Positions 27,917 through 37,909 of a DNA stretch of 64,000 nucleotides are shown here, in pieces (positions within the stretch are counted from its first letter, which is position 1; the number at the start of each line of letters is the position of its first letter). This DNA is from Paraburkholderia dinghuensis (GTDB lineage: Bacteria; Pseudomonadota; Gammaproteobacteria; Burkholderiales; Burkholderiaceae). The translations under genes and the position numbers were made by a program. Location: assembly GCF_003837865.1 (NCBI RefSeq), contig NZ_RQIS01000005.1, forward strand, positions 186,001 to 250,000, in the 5' to 3' direction. The notes beneath the pieces are model-generated. The model was given only the letters and a program-made list of their open reading frames with translations. It did not search any database and was not told the origin of the DNA.

Positions 27917-28612
27917 TCAGCGCTTCGGATAGTCGATACGTTCGACGCCCGTTTCCGTGCCCAGCAGACACAGGTCGGCGCCGCGTTCCGCGAAAAGACC
28001 CACGGTCACGACGCCCGGCCATGCGTTGACGAGCGCCTCGAACCCGCACGGGTCGCTGATGCGCAAGCCCTTTACGTCGAGGATCTCATTGCCGTTGTCA
28101 GTGAGGTAGGGCGAGCCATCCTTCTGCACGCGCAGCACAGGCACACCGCCCAGCGCGCTCACGCGCCGGCCGATCGCCGTGCGCGCCATCGGCACCACTT
28201 CGATCGGCAGCGGGAACTGGCCGAGCACGTCGACGCGCTTGCTCGCGTCGGCAATGCAGACGAACACGTCCGCCACGGACGCGACGATCTTCTCGCGCGT
28301 AAGCGCCCCGCCACCGCCCTTGATCATCGCGCCTTGCGCGTCTATCTCGTCGGCACCGTCGACGTAGACGGTCAGCGACTCGATGTCGTTGAGATCGAAG
28401 ACGCGGAAACCGTGCGACTGAAGCCGCGCGGTCGTCGCCACCGAGCTGGACACCGCGCCCAGATAGCGGTCCTTGCTCGCCGCGAGCGCATCGATAAAGC
28501 AGTTCGCGGTAGAACCGGTACCGACGCCGATCACGGCGCCCTGCGGTACGTTGGCGTTCACATAGTCGGCGGCGGCCTGGCCGACCAGTTGCTTAAGTTC
28601 GTCTTGAGTCAT
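27917..28612 (-). CDS. rpiA: Ribose-5-phosphate isomerase A
   Basis: 231-aa enzyme interconverting ribose 5-phosphate and ribulose 5-phosphate in the pentose phosphate pathway. Motifs are [15 protein letters not shown] (phosphate loop, about 29-43), [18 protein letters not shown] (84-91) and the catalytic [11 protein letters not shown] (Glu107). Length matches the family. The true start is ATG 28612; the open frame continues far upstream but is antisense to the amidase gene. No clear Shine-Dalgarno sequence precedes it. Confidence 0.96.
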   Translation of the reverse strand: MTQDELKQLVGQAAADYVNANVPQGAVIGVGTGSTANCFIDALAASKDRYLGAVSSSVATTARLQSHGFRVFDLNDIESLTVYVDGADEIDAQGAMIKGGGGALTREKIVASVADVFVCIADASKRVDVLGQFPLPIEVVPMARTAIGRRVSALGGVPVLRVQKDGSPYLTDNGNEILDVKGLRISDPCGFEALVNAWPGVVTVGLFAERGADLCLLGTETGVERIDYPKR

Positions 28613-28709
28613 GGAAAAACTGCCCGAGGAGGGGGAAAAGGCGGAAAGTCGATAGTTTACCGGAGTTGCGCGAGGCAGCCGGCGCAGCGTCCCCCACCGC
28701 GCCGCGAAT

Positions 28710-29582
28710 TCAACGCGTGAGGTCGGTGTCGCCGGGCTGTGCGGGCATGTACTTGTCGAGCAGCGCCTGCGCGATGGCGTCGGTTTGAGCGTCAGGCGTG
28801 CCCGAATAGTCGCGCGGACGGAAATGCATCTGGAACGCCGCGATGACGCGGCGCGTGCGCTCGTCGAGCACGCCGTCGGTTGCCACGTCGTAGCCATAAC
28901 GTGCGAGCTTGAGTTGCAGACCGCGCACATCGGCGGGGCCGTCGGGCGCGCGGCCCGCGAGATCAGCCTTGACCGTGGCGTCGTCCGGCCAGGCGCCCAC
29001 ACCAGCATCGTAAAGCTGCTTCCACGGAAAAAGCGGGCCCGGATCGATCTTGCGCTGCGGTGCGATATCGCTGTGACCAACCACGCGCGTCGGCAAGATG
29101 CCGTATCGCACGACAATGTCCTTTGCGAGCCGGATGATCGCATCGACCTGGGCGGGCGGCCACGGCTGCCACGCGCGGCCCTGCGGCGTGTCGCGCGGCC
29201 CCAGATTGACATTCTCGATGCCGATCGACGCAGCGTTCAGTTCGGTCGTCCCTTGCCATTCACTCGCGCCCGCATGCCACGCGCGCTGCGATTCCGGCAC
29301 CAGTTGCCACACGACCGGCTTGCCGTTTTCGACTGGCGGATTTTCGGGCACGAGATAGTGCGAGCTGACCGCTTCGGTCGTGAGCACCTTGAGCGATCCG
29401 GCTTCGTCGATCTCGGTGTAGTGCATCACGAGAAAGCGGATGCGCGAGTCGGCGCTCTGCGCGTGATGGCTCGTGTCGGCGACATACGTCCCGCGATCGA
29501 CCTTCGTGCTGCTGACGCAGGCCGCAAGTGTGAGTGCAAGCGCAAGCATCGCGGCGCGCAAGGCAAAGCGATGAAACGACAT
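28710..29582 (-). CDS. AmiD-like N-acetylmuramoyl-L-alanine amidase lipoprotein
   Basis: 290-aa zinc amidase (Amidase_2 fold) that cleaves the MurNAc-L-Ala bond in peptidoglycan or anhydro-muropeptides. The N-terminus is a lipoprotein signal with LTLAAC (Cys22). Zinc and catalytic positions appear in [10 protein letters not shown] (His54), [10 protein letters not shown] and [23 protein letters not shown]-terminal peptidoglycan-binding domain ([25 protein letters not shown], positions near 28860-28945) completes the AmiD architecture. It follows rlmB by 10 bp, so they share a transcript. Confidence 0.92.
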   Translation of the reverse strand: MSFHRFALRAAMLALALTLAACVSSTKVDRGTYVADTSHHAQSADSRIRFLVMHYTEIDEAGSLKVLTTEAVSSHYLVPENPPVENGKPVVWQLVPESQRAWHAGASEWQGTTELNAASIGIENVNLGPRDTPQGRAWQPWPPAQVDAIIRLAKDIVVRYGILPTRVVGHSDIAPQRKIDPGPLFPWKQLYDAGVGAWPDDATVKADLAGRAPDGPADVRGLQLKLARYGYDVATDGVLDERTRRVIAAFQMHFRPRDYSGTPDAQTDAIAQALLDKYMPAQPGDTDLTR

Positions 29583-29592
29583 TTCCGGGCGT

Positions 29593-30336
29593 TTATCTCG
29601 CGGCAGTCCGCTGGCGAACGGCCTCGAAAAGACACACCCCCGATGCGACGGACACGTTCAGGCTCTCGACCGTCCCCGCCATCGGAATGTGCATGACTTC
29701 GTCGCACGTTTCGCGCGTGAGACGGCGCATGCCCTCGCCTTCGGCGCCCATGACGATCGCCACCGGGCCGTCAAGCTTCGTCTGATAGACGCTGGCGCTC
29801 GCATCGTCCGACGTGCCGACCACCCACACCCCCGCCTCCTTCAGTTCTCGCAACGCGCGCGCGAGATTCGTCACGGTGATGTACGGAACGGTATCGGCGG
29901 CGCCGCTCGCGACTTTCGCTGCGGTCGCGTTGAGGCCCACGGCGCGGTCGCGCGGAGCGATCACCGCGTGCGCGCCAGCGGCGTCGGCGACGCGAAGACA
30001 CGCACCGAGGTTATGCGGATCCGTCACGCCGTCGAGCACGAGCAACAGCGGCGAGCCGTTGATGCCGTCGAGCAGCTCCGCCAGATTCTGCGCGAGCGGC
30101 ATGTCGTGGACACGCGCGACGACACCCTGGTGGCGCTCCGTGTGCGCGAGACCCCAAAGCCGCGTTTCGTCGGCTGCGATCACGCGCGCGCCGGCGTCCT
30201 TCGCGGCTTGCAGGAAGTCCTGCATGCGGCGATCGCGCCGCGTCGGATCGTAATAGACGTCCTCGACCGTCGACGCGTCGTGCCGCAAACGTGCGGTCAC
30301 CGCATGAAAACCGTAAAGAACCTTGAGACGTGACAT
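29593..30336 (-). CDS. rlmB: 23S rRNA (guanosine-2251-2'-O)-methyltransferase RlmB
   Basis: 247-aa SPOUT-class methyltransferase. The substrate-binding N-terminal domain starts [15 protein letters not shown]. The knotted SAM domain has [33 protein letters not shown] and the C-terminal [20 protein letters not shown]. Length and motifs fit RlmB. It lies downstream of rnr with a 136-bp gap, the same pairing seen in E. coli, and just ahead of the amidase gene. Confidence 0.95.
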   Translation of the reverse strand: MSRLKVLYGFHAVTARLRHDASTVEDVYYDPTRRDRRMQDFLQAAKDAGARVIAADETRLWGLAHTERHQGVVARVHDMPLAQNLAELLDGINGSPLLLVLDGVTDPHNLGACLRVADAAGAHAVIAPRDRAVGLNATAAKVASGAADTVPYITVTNLARALRELKEAGVWVVGTSDDASASVYQTKLDGPVAIVMGAEGEGMRRLTRETCDEVMHIPMAGTVESLNVSVASGVCLFEAVRQRTAAR

Positions 30337-30472
30337 GAATTAGACAACCTCTGATGAACTGCCCGCGATGCATCACGCGCATCGCGAACGAATGTAATTC
30401 TCCCGGCCGCCACACGCGGACCGGGCGGCGCGGCGACACCCGCATTGGGCGACCGCCGCGCTGGCGGCACGC

Positions 30473-32935
30473 TCAGCGCTTCTTGCGCGAAATCGCCTTC
30501 TTCGACGCCGCCTTGGACGCGGCATGCTTCTTCGCCGTCTTCGCCGCGCCGCGCGCAGCACGGGCTTCCTTCACGGCGGCGCTCGGTGCAGGTGCGGCCT
30601 TCTTGCGGCGCGACGGCTCGCCCTGCGGCAGTCCGCGCACGCGCGGACCGACATCGGCGGCACCCTTGTCAAACGACGCCAGACGATTGACTCCAGGCTT
30701 CACAGGCGTATCGCGCACGAGCCGGAAATCGATCTTGCGCGCATCGAGATCGACACGGCCAACCTGCACGCGCACGCGGTCCGAAAGGCGGTAGCGGATA
30801 CCGGTGCGCTCACCGCGCAGTTCGTTCTTGATCTCGTCGTACTGGAAATAATCGGCGCCCAGTTCCGTCACATGCACCAGACCTTCGATGAAAAGCGCGT
30901 CAAGCTGCACGAAAATGCCGAACGACGTCACGCCGCTCACCATGCCGCCGTACTCCTCACCGAGCTTGTCGCGCATGAAGTAGCACTTGAGCCAGGCTTC
31001 GACATCGCGCGACGCTTCATCGGCGCGCCGCTCGTTGGCCGAGCAATGCAGGCCGAGTTCTTCCCAGATGGCCGTGTTGTTCCCACGCGCGCGCTTGCCG
31101 CGCTTTTCCTCGTCCTCGGCCTGCAGAGCACGGGCGCGCGGCGAGAGCGCCGTGTTCAGCTCCACGCCCTCGGGCGCGTGCGGCTGGTACTTCTTGCCCT
31201 GCAGGATCGCGTAGATCGCGCGGTGCGTGAGCAAGTCAGGATAGCGGCGGATCGGACTCGTGAAGTGCGCGTAGGCCTCATACGCGAGACCGAAGTGACC
31301 GATGTTGTCCGGGCTGTAGACGGCCTGCTGCATCGAACGCAGCAGCATCGTCTGAAGCATCTGGGCGTCGGGCCGGTCGCGGATGTGCGCCATCAGCGCG
31401 GCGTAGTCGCTCGCGTGCGGCGTGTCACCGCCGCCCAGCGTAAGGCCCATGCCGCGCAGGAAAGTGCGCAGGTTCTCGAGCTTCTCCGCGGTCGGGCCCG
31501 CGTGCACGCGATACAGGCCCGGGTGTTTATTGCGCTTCAGGAAATCCGCTGCACACACGTTGGCCGCAAGCATGCATTCTTCGATCAGCTTGTGCGCATC
31601 GTTGCGCTGACGCGGCACGATCTGCTCGATCTTGCCCTGCGCATTGCACACGATATACGTCTCGGTCGTGTCGAAGTCGATGGCGCCGCGCTTCTGGCGC
31701 GCGGCGAAAAGCGCCTTGTACACGCCGTAGAGGTTCTGCAACTGCGGAAGGAGCGACTGGCGGCGCATCGCCTCCGGTCCCTTGGTGTTCTTGAGCACCG
31801 CAGCGACTTCGGTATACGTGAGGCGCGCGGCGGAGTGCATCACGCCCGGGTAGAACTGATACGCCTTGATCTCGCCGCGCGTGGTGATCACCATGTCGCA
31901 CACGAGCACACAGCGGTCGACGTGCGGGTTGAGCGAACACAGCCCGTTCGAGAGCTTCTCGGGCAGCATGGGAATCACGCGGCGCGGGAAATAGACCGAA
32001 GTGCTGCGCTCGATTGCATCGATGTCGAGACCGCCGCCGGGCAGCACGTAGTGCGAGACATCGGCGATCGCGACGATCAGGCGGAAACCCTCGCCACGGC
32101 CGACCTGCATCGGCTCGCAATAAACGGCATCGTCGAAGTCGCGTGCGTCCTCGCCGTCGATCGTCACGAGCGGCACGTCGCGCAGATCCACGCGATAGCG
32201 GATATCGGCCGGACGCACGGCGTCGGGCAGCTTTGCGGCTTCGGCAAGCGCCACGTCGCTGAATTCGTGCGGCACACCGTACTTGCGCACGGCGATCTCG
32301 ATCTCCATGCCGGGATCGTCGATATCGCCGAGCACCTCGACCACACGACCGAGCGGTTGCGAATGGCGGCTCGGGAAGTCGGTCAGCTCGACCACCACGA
32401 CCTGCCCCACCTTCGCCTTCTTCGTGTTTTGCGTGACCAGAATGTCGTGGCCGATGCGCTTGTCCTCTGGCGCGACGATCATCGCGCCACTTTCGTTCAG
32501 GAGACGCCCGATTACCCTGCGGTTCGCGCGGTCGGTGACCTCGACGATATGCCCCTCGGGACGCCCGCGCCGGTCGTAGCCGACGATGCGCGCGAGCACG
32601 CGATCGTTGTGCATGACCTTCTGCATTTCGCCTTGTGGCAGGAACAGATCGTCCTGACCGTCGTCGCGCACGAGGAATCCATAGCCGTCGCGATGGCCCT
32701 GCACGCGGCCGGCAACGAAGCTGGAGGGATGGGCGAGCTGATAATGACCGCGCGCGTCAAGACGGATCTGGGCGTCGCGCTCCATGGCGGCGAGCCGCCT
32801 GAAGAACCCTTCGCGCTCCTGGCGCTTGATGGAGAGTGCCTCGGCGATATCGTTCGCGGTACAGGGCGAGTCACTGGTCCGCAGCACGCCGAGGATCTCT
32901 TCGCGGCTGGGAATCGGGTACGGATATTTGCTCAA
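30473..32935 (-). CDS. rnr: Ribonuclease R
   Basis: 820-aa processive 3'-5' exoribonuclease that can unwind structured RNA. Domains in order: N-terminal helix-turn-helix (IPSREEILGVLRTSDSPCTANDIAEAL), two cold-shock domains (GHRDGYGFLVRDDGQDDLFL), the RNB catalytic domain with VTIDGEDARDFDDAVYCEP and its Asp cluster, an S1 domain (EYGGMVSGVTSFGIFVQLDALFIEGLVHV, near 30835-30925), and a Lys/Arg/Ala-rich tail ending KKAISRKKR. The likely start is TTG at 32935; no ATG or GTG is available in frame upstream. rlmB follows. Confidence 0.95.
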   Translation of the reverse strand: MSKYPYPIPSREEILGVLRTSDSPCTANDIAEALSIKRQEREGFFRRLAAMERDAQIRLDARGHYQLAHPSSFVAGRVQGHRDGYGFLVRDDGQDDLFLPQGEMQKVMHNDRVLARIVGYDRRGRPEGHIVEVTDRANRRVIGRLLNESGAMIVAPEDKRIGHDILVTQNTKKAKVGQVVVVELTDFPSRHSQPLGRVVEVLGDIDDPGMEIEIAVRKYGVPHEFSDVALAEAAKLPDAVRPADIRYRVDLRDVPLVTIDGEDARDFDDAVYCEPMQVGRGEGFRLIVAIADVSHYVLPGGGLDIDAIERSTSVYFPRRVIPMLPEKLSNGLCSLNPHVDRCVLVCDMVITTRGEIKAYQFYPGVMHSAARLTYTEVAAVLKNTKGPEAMRRQSLLPQLQNLYGVYKALFAARQKRGAIDFDTTETYIVCNAQGKIEQIVPRQRNDAHKLIEECMLAANVCAADFLKRNKHPGLYRVHAGPTAEKLENLRTFLRGMGLTLGGGDTPHASDYAALMAHIRDRPDAQMLQTMLLRSMQQAVYSPDNIGHFGLAYEAYAHFTSPIRRYPDLLTHRAIYAILQGKKYQPHAPEGVELNTALSPRARALQAEDEEKRGKRARGNNTAIWEELGLHCSANERRADEASRDVEAWLKCYFMRDKLGEEYGGMVSGVTSFGIFVQLDALFIEGLVHVTELGADYFQYDEIKNELRGERTGIRYRLSDRVRVQVGRVDLDARKIDFRLVRDTPVKPGVNRLASFDKGAADVGPRVRGLPQGEPSRRKKAAPAPSAAVKEARAARGAAKTAKKHAASKAASKKAISRKKR

Positions 32936-33236
32936 GGGCTTGTCGATGGTTGTTCTCGTTGCGTCGATGTCGGATCTGTCGCGTCGCCAGGCGTTGCCCG
33001 GACGGCGCCGCGTTCTTCGAGTACCACAGCATCAGTTCAGCGGCCGGCGAAGTCCGGTGGACCGCTCACATCGCGCGTCGCGTACCGGCGGCCTGCTGCG
33101 AGGCATTCTAACACCCGCTTTGCGCGCGACAGACGCCTCTGAGAACGCTTGCGCCCTGCTCGTGCCCCTTCCGGAGCGGCAACCTGCGCTTCGCGAGGCC
33201 GCGCGAGCGATCGATCCGACCGGCTTCACGAAACGC
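32936..33236. other. Region upstream of rnr, no gene recognised
   Basis: About 300 bp holding the rnr leader and promoter, which I cannot pinpoint, and leading into the consensus promoter of the first tRNA-Leu. No protein-like frame is present. Confidence 0.4.
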
Positions 33237-33264
33237 TTGACAAAGCCCTTGGGCACGTTATAAT
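33237..33264 (+). promoter_or_regulatory. Consensus promoter of tRNA-Leu copy 1
   Basis: TTGACA (33237-33242) and TATAAT (33259-33264) are both perfect sigma-70 hexamers, 16 bp apart, 45 bp before the tRNA. Confidence 0.92.
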
Positions 33265-33309
33265 CATCGTCTTTGCTGCACGATACAACCGTTCAGCAAT
33301 CGACACCTT

Positions 33310-33396
33310 GCCCAGGTGGCGGAATTGGTAGACGCACCAGGTTCAGGTCCTGGCGGTGGCAACACTGTGGAGGTTCGAGTCCTCTCTTGGGCACCA
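33310..33396 (+). tRNA. tRNA-Leu (anticodon CAG), copy 1
   Basis: 87-nt class II tRNA with a long variable arm and encoded CCA. The acceptor stem is GCCCAGG/CTTGGGC with one G-U wobble. The anticodon arm CCAGG-TTCAGGT-CCTGG places CAG at 33344-33346. The second copy is identical except for one base in the acceptor stem. Confidence 0.97.
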
Positions 33397-33440
33397 AAAA
33401 ACTCTTTCCAGCGATTCTCTGGAAGTAGTTCATCAGCGAG

Positions 33441-33478
33441 ACCCCGCATAGCGATTTACGCCGGCGGGGTTTTTGTTT
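33441..33478 (+). terminator. Terminator of tRNA-Leu copy 1
   Basis: Stem ACCCCGC (33441-33447) with GCGGGGT (33464-33470), loop 16 nt, followed by a T-rich run. Confidence 0.75.
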
Positions 33479-33672
33479 TCGTGCTCCCTCTTTCGCGCTT
33501 CTCCCGGTCGATGCCGTAGCGTACGCATCAGGAATCGGAACGCAAGTCGCCCCCACCCACGATTCATCGGTTTTCATTCCCTGCACACGACGCTTCATCT
33601 GGTTCGCTATTCGGCCGCCCTGCGCACCCTGCACGATTCGCTCCGACTCTGGAGAAAATTCTTAAAACTCCG

Positions 33673-33700
33673 TTGACAGGTTTCATCAGCCCGCTATAAT
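33673..33700 (+). promoter_or_regulatory. Consensus promoter of tRNA-Leu copy 2
   Basis: TTGACA (33673-33678) and TATAAT (33695-33700) are perfect hexamers 16 bp apart, 21 bp before the tRNA. Confidence 0.93.
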
Positions 33701-33721
33701 TGCGGTCTAGCTTGAAGACGT

Positions 33722-33808
33722 GCCCAGGTGGCGGAATTGGTAGACGCACCAGGTTCAGGTCCTGGCGGTGGCAACACTGTGGAGGTTCGAGTCCTCTCCT
33801 GGGCACCA
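33722..33808 (+). tRNA. tRNA-Leu (anticodon CAG), copy 2
   Basis: 87 nt, with the same sequence as copy 1 except C instead of T in the 3' acceptor strand (CCTGGGC), which makes the acceptor stem fully Watson-Crick. CCA is encoded. It has its own promoter and terminator. Confidence 0.97.
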
Positions 33809-33831
33809 CGCTCTTCAAGACAGAATCGATC

Positions 33832-33860
33832 AAAAAAGCCCGCAAATTGCGGGCTTTTTT
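33832..33860 (+). terminator. Terminator of tRNA-Leu copy 2 (bidirectional)
   Basis: A 14-bp inverted repeat (33832-33845 with 33847-33860), with A6 and T6 outer ends, gives T-tracts on both strands. It can also stop the pntB transcript, whose stop codon is about 60 bp away on the minus strand. Confidence 0.92.
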
Positions 33861-33922
33861 GTTTTCGATGCTGGTTTTCGACTGCGGTTGAAAACGGCGG
33901 TTTTCAACCCCGAGGCGCAGTC

Positions 33923-35317
33923 TCACGCCGCTTCAAGGTGCCTCAACAGTGCATCCACGCTGCCCTTCGCATCGCCGAACAGCATCCGCGTGTTGTCCTT
34001 GTAGAACAGCGGATTGTCGACACCCGCGTAACCTGTCGCCATGCTGCGCTTGGACACGACTACGGTGCGCGCCTTCCACACTTCGAGCACTGGCATGCCC
34101 GCGATCGGGCTCGCCGCATCCTCCTGCGCGCCCGGATTCACGATGTCGTTCGCGCCGATCACCAGCACGACGTCGGTGCTCGTGAAATCGTCGTTGATCT
34201 CGTCCATCTCGAGCACGATGTCATACGGAACCTTGGCTTCGGCCAGCAACACGTTCATGTGTCCCGGCAGACGGCCCGCGACCGGATGGATAGCGAAGCG
34301 CACGCGCACACCGGCAGCCCGCAAACGTCGCGTGATCTCGCTGATCGTGCCCTGCGCCTGGGCGACCGCCATACCGAAACCTGGCACGATGACCACTTCG
34401 CTCGCGTCGCGCAGCAGCGAACCCACTTCGTCCACGGACGTCGCCACAACCTCGCCCTGCGGCGTCGAGCTTGTCGTCGACGCGGTTGCGCCGAAGCCGC
34501 CGAGAATCACCGAGACGAAGCTGCGGTTCATCGCCCGGCACATGATGTAGCTGAGAATTGCGCCGCTCGATCCGACGAGCGCCCCGGTCGTGACGAGCAA
34601 ATCGTTGTCGAGCATAAAACCGGTCGCGGCAGCGGCCCAGCCGGAATAGCTGTTGAGCATTGACACCACCACGGGCATGTCGGCCCCGCCGATCGCCATG
34701 ACGAGATGCACGCCGAGCGCCGCCGCGAGCGCACACATGATGAGCAGGGCGTAGAGGCCGTCGGTACCTGCGGGCACGCTCAAGAAGCGATAGCCCAGCA
34801 CGACGCACGCAGCGAGCACGGCGAGGTTCAGCCAATGTCGCGCGGGCAGAACGAGCGGCTTGCCACTCACCGTCCCCTGCAATTTCAGGAACGCGACTAT
34901 CGATCCGCTGAAGGTCACTGTGCCGATGAACGCACCGATATAGATTTCAGTGTTGTGTATCGTGCGCTCGACGCCACTCAATGTCGCATCAGCAGAGAGA
35001 TAGTTCGCGATGCCAATCAATGCCGCGGCCAGACCGACGAAGCTGTGGAGCATCGCGACCAGTTGCGGCATCTGCGTCATCTCCACGCGCCTCGCCAGCA
35101 CGGCGCCGAATCCGCCACCGACCACCGCTGCGACGAGCGCAATCTGCAATCCCGCTCCACCCGTGACGAGCAGCGTAGCGAGCACCGCGATCAGCATTCC
35201 TGCCATGCCATAGAGATTGCCGCGCCGCGCGCTCGTGGGATGCCCGAGGCCCCGCAGGCTCAGGATGAAGAGCGTCGCTGCGCCGAGCCACGCCATATTT
35301 CCGATTCCGTTCAGCAT
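33923..35317 (-). CDS. pntB: NAD(P) transhydrogenase subunit beta
   Basis: 464-aa membrane subunit of proton-translocating transhydrogenase. The N-terminal half has about eight to nine transmembrane helices (domain II). The C-terminal half is the NADP(H)-binding domain III with [46 protein letters not shown] (near 34215-34300), [17 protein letters not shown] and [17 protein letters not shown], all signature segments. With PntA it uses the proton gradient to make NADPH from NADH. It starts 9 bp after pntA and ends near a terminator. Confidence 0.96.
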   Translation of the reverse strand: MLNGIGNMAWLGAATLFILSLRGLGHPTSARRGNLYGMAGMLIAVLATLLVTGGAGLQIALVAAVVGGGFGAVLARRVEMTQMPQLVAMLHSFVGLAAALIGIANYLSADATLSGVERTIHNTEIYIGAFIGTVTFSGSIVAFLKLQGTVSGKPLVLPARHWLNLAVLAACVVLGYRFLSVPAGTDGLYALLIMCALAAALGVHLVMAIGGADMPVVVSMLNSYSGWAAAATGFMLDNDLLVTTGALVGSSGAILSYIMCRAMNRSFVSVILGGFGATASTTSSTPQGEVVATSVDEVGSLLRDASEVVIVPGFGMAVAQAQGTISEITRRLRAAGVRVRFAIHPVAGRLPGHMNVLLAEAKVPYDIVLEMDEINDDFTSTDVVLVIGANDIVNPGAQEDAASPIAGMPVLEVWKARTVVVSKRSMATGYAGVDNPLFYKDNTRMLFGDAKGSVDALLRHLEAA

Positions 35318-35326
35318 GACGTCTCC

Positions 35327-36892
35327 TCAGGTTCGCTGGAACATTTTCAACATGCGCTGGGTCACGAGAAATCCGCCCGCGATATTGATCGTCGCCACTA
35401 CAAGCGCAATGCCCGAGAGCACGCTCACAATCGTGCCGGTGCCGCCTGGATGCAGCAGCGCGCCGATCACGATGATGCCGCTGATTGCGTTCGTCACGCT
35501 CATGAGCGGCGTATGCAATGCAGGCGTCACGTTCCAGACCACCTGATAGCCGACGAAAACAGCCAGTACGAACACCGTGAAGTGCGCAACGAACGCCCCC
35601 GGCGCAACAGCGCCGAGCGCAAGCAGCAGCAACGCGGTGGCCATCAACGCGACAAGCGACCAGACGCCATGCCGGCGTGCGGCATGCGCATCGGCTGCAT
35701 CCGGCGTCGCGCTCGCCACGCCTTTCGCTGTCGGCGACATGGGCGTCGGCGCGGGTGAAGGCGCCACCACGGGCGACGGCCAACACAGGGTGCCGCTCTG
35801 CATGACTGTCGTGCCGCGTTGCACGACGTCGTCCATGTCGAGTTGCAGTTCGCCATTCTTTCCGGGTGTGATGTCGGTGAGCAGATGGCGCACATTGGTC
35901 GCGTAAAGCTGGCTTGACTGGTTTGCCATGCGGCTCGGAAGATCCGTATATCCGATCACCGTCACGCCGTTCACGCTTACCACTTCGCCCGGTTGCGTCA
36001 GTTCGCAGTTACCGCCCTGCTCTGCCGCCATGTCGACGATCACGCTTCCCGCCCGCATGCACGCCACAGTCTGCGCGTTGATGAGCAGCGGCGCGGTCTT
36101 GCCCGGAATGAGCGCGGTCGTGATGATGATGTCGACCTCGCGAGCCTGCGCTTCGAAGAGCGCCATTTCCGCTTCGATGAACTTCGCGCTCATCTGCTTC
36201 GCGTAACCGCCCGTGCCCCCGCCCTCCTCGTCGATATCGATGCCGAGGAACTCCGCGCCCATGCTCTCGACTTGCTGCGCCACGTCGGGCCGCGTATCGA
36301 ACGCTCGCACGATCGCGCCGAGCCCACGCGCGGCGCCAATCGCCGCCAGTCCGGCGACGCCAGCACCGATCACCAGCACTTTTGCAGGCGGCATCTTTCC
36401 CGCCGCCGTAATCTGTCCGGTGAAAACACGCCCGAAATGCTGCGCCGCCTCAATCACGGCGCGATAGCCGGCCATGTTCGCCATCGAACTCAACGCGTCC
36501 AGCTTCTGTGCGCGCGAAATGCGCGGCACGCAGTCCATCGCGAGCACGGAGGCGCTGCGCGTGGCGAGCACGTCGAGCAACGTGGCGTTTTGCGCGGGCC
36601 AGACGAAACTGATGAGCGTCGCGCCGGGCTTGAGCTGACGCGCTTCGTCGATCGATGGCGGCCGCACCTTGGTCACGACGTCGGCGGTCGCCCAAAGCGT
36701 GGCTGCATCGGCGACGATCTGTGCGCCCGCGAGCGTGTACGCCTCGTCGCTAAACGATGCGAGCGCTCCCGCGCCAGCCTCGACGTTGACTGTGTAGCCG
36801 AGTTTGATTAGCTCTGCGATGCTTTGAGGCGTCGCGGCCACGCGACGCTCACCCGGATGTGTTTCGCGCGGAACGGCAAGGGTCATCACCAT
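35327..36892 (-). CDS. pntA: NAD(P) transhydrogenase subunit alpha
   Basis: 521-aa E. coli-type fused alpha subunit. The NAD(H)-binding domain I (about residues 1-375) has [26 protein letters not shown] and the Rossmann segment [21 protein letters not shown] Pro/Ala-rich linker (around residues 385-420) leads to four C-terminal transmembrane helices. In many alpha-proteobacteria these parts are two genes. ATG 36892 has ACAGGTG upstream; ATG 36886 is an alternative. It is followed 9 bp later by pntB and preceded on the same strand by the oxalate genes. Confidence 0.96.
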   Translation of the reverse strand: MVMTLAVPRETHPGERRVAATPQSIAELIKLGYTVNVEAGAGALASFSDEAYTLAGAQIVADAATLWATADVVTKVRPPSIDEARQLKPGATLISFVWPAQNATLLDVLATRSASVLAMDCVPRISRAQKLDALSSMANMAGYRAVIEAAQHFGRVFTGQITAAGKMPPAKVLVIGAGVAGLAAIGAARGLGAIVRAFDTRPDVAQQVESMGAEFLGIDIDEEGGGTGGYAKQMSAKFIEAEMALFEAQAREVDIIITTALIPGKTAPLLINAQTVACMRAGSVIVDMAAEQGGNCELTQPGEVVSVNGVTVIGYTDLPSRMANQSSQLYATNVRHLLTDITPGKNGELQLDMDDVVQRGTTVMQSGTLCWPSPVVAPSPAPTPMSPTAKGVASATPDAADAHAARRHGVWSLVALMATALLLLALGAVAPGAFVAHFTVFVLAVFVGYQVVWNVTPALHTPLMSVTNAISGIIVIGALLHPGGTGTIVSVLSGIALVVATINIAGGFLVTQRMLKMFQRT

Positions 36893-37069
36893 GGCGCACC
36901 TGTCCACGGTTCAGTCGCAATGACGAGGGCACAACAGATCGGCGGCGCGCCGAAGGGCCTGGCGCGCCGAATGCGTTGCCATGACTTCATGAAACGTCTC
37001 CTGCTCGATGTTGGAATTCTGTGTGTGCCGCGGCTTGTCGACGGGTGTCGCGTCGTTCTCCGGTCCGGC

Positions 37070-37315
37070 TCAGGGTTGCGGGTTCCCCGATCTGAGGAAT
37101 TCAAGCGCGGCTTCGCGTGCGCCCGCAATGGCGGCCGCTTCGCTCGCGAATACGGTCCCGTCGATCATCCAGTGCATAGGGAATGCGGCTTGTGGTTCTT
37201 CCCGTGGCTCGTCGCCGCGCGCATGAATGGCGGCAAAGGCAGCCCAGCCGCCGTTGTGAATCAGCTGGCGTGCCGAGAGTTCGACCACGTAGTGACCGAG
37301 TGTTTCGGTCTGCAT
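37070..37315 (-). CDS. Conserved hypothetical protein, 81 aa
   Basis: A small soluble protein, probably alpha/beta: a strand-like start (LGHYVVELSARQLIHNGGWAAFAAIH), a linker with Glu/Pro, then MHWMIDGTVFASEAAAIAGAREAALEFL. AAAGGAG upstream of ATG 37315 is a near-ideal ribosome-binding site, so the gene is real. It follows the PAS gene by 19 bp and precedes pntA by about 180 bp. I do not recognise the family. Confidence 0.7.
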   Translation of the reverse strand: MQTETLGHYVVELSARQLIHNGGWAAFAAIHARGDEPREEPQAAFPMHWMIDGTVFASEAAAIAGAREAALEFLRSGNPQP

Positions 37316-37334
37316 CGAAGGCTCCTTTGCGCGC

Positions 37335-37769
37335 TTAAATTTGTTGCGCCTGCACTTCCAGTTCGGCGATGCGCTTCTTCAGACCGCGCTCTTCCTGGAA
37401 CCGCGCCGTCTCATCCCGGATAACAGCGACAATCCCCGTCAATTCGCCCTGTGGCGAGCGCAGCAGCGCAACCGTGAATGCGATCGAGAGTGCACGGCCT
37501 TCCTTGTCGACGGCCGGAACGCGCAGCACGTCACTGCCGTAGCGCGTCTGCCCCGTCGCCATCGTCTTCTGATACCCGTCCCAGTGCCGGCCACGCAGAC
37601 GCTCCGGGATGATGAGGTCGAGTGTCTTGCCCATTGCTTCGGATTCCGTATAGCCAAACATGCGAGTCGCCGCAGGATTCCAGCACGTAATGTCGCCGGC
37701 GGCGTCCGAGATGATGACGGCGTCGCCGATGGCGTTGACGAGTTGCGCGTAGTCGATGGCGGATTGCAT
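37335..37769 (-). CDS. Single PAS-domain protein
   Basis: 144 aa consisting of one PAS domain and a short coiled-coil tail. The PAS core is NAIGDAVIISDAAGDITCWNPAATRMFGYTESEAMGK (near 37630-37745), with DLIIPERLRGRHWDGYQ and a C-terminal GIVAVIRDETARFQEERGLKKRIAELE. There is no kinase, GGDEF or HTH output domain, so it may sense a ligand or redox state and act by protein contact. The start could instead be upstream at 37847. It lies between frc and an 81-aa gene in the oxalate block, which suggests a link to oxalate or formate metabolism; this is inference. Confidence 0.82.
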   Translation of the reverse strand: MQSAIDYAQLVNAIGDAVIISDAAGDITCWNPAATRMFGYTESEAMGKTLDLIIPERLRGRHWDGYQKTMATGQTRYGSDVLRVPAVDKEGRALSIAFTVALLRSPQGELTGIVAVIRDETARFQEERGLKKRIAELEVQAQQI

Positions 37770-37909
37770 GGCGATAGGTTGACGGATTGGCGGCGAAGCA
37801 CCGTGAATATGCGGTGCGCTGCTCGCATCGAGTTCGCAGCGCACCATCGTCTCTGTCTGTTTGCTGTGTTCGCGCACCGGCACGGCGCGTGCCGTGCCGG
37901 CTGACGACA

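Noticed and set aside
30524..33142. 872-codon plus-strand open frame opposite rnr
   Set aside because: Antisense shadow of RNase R, same reasoning.
33316..34663. Plus-strand frames starting inside the tRNA-Leu genes
   Set aside because: Their first residues are translated tRNA sequence and the remainder is antisense to pntB.
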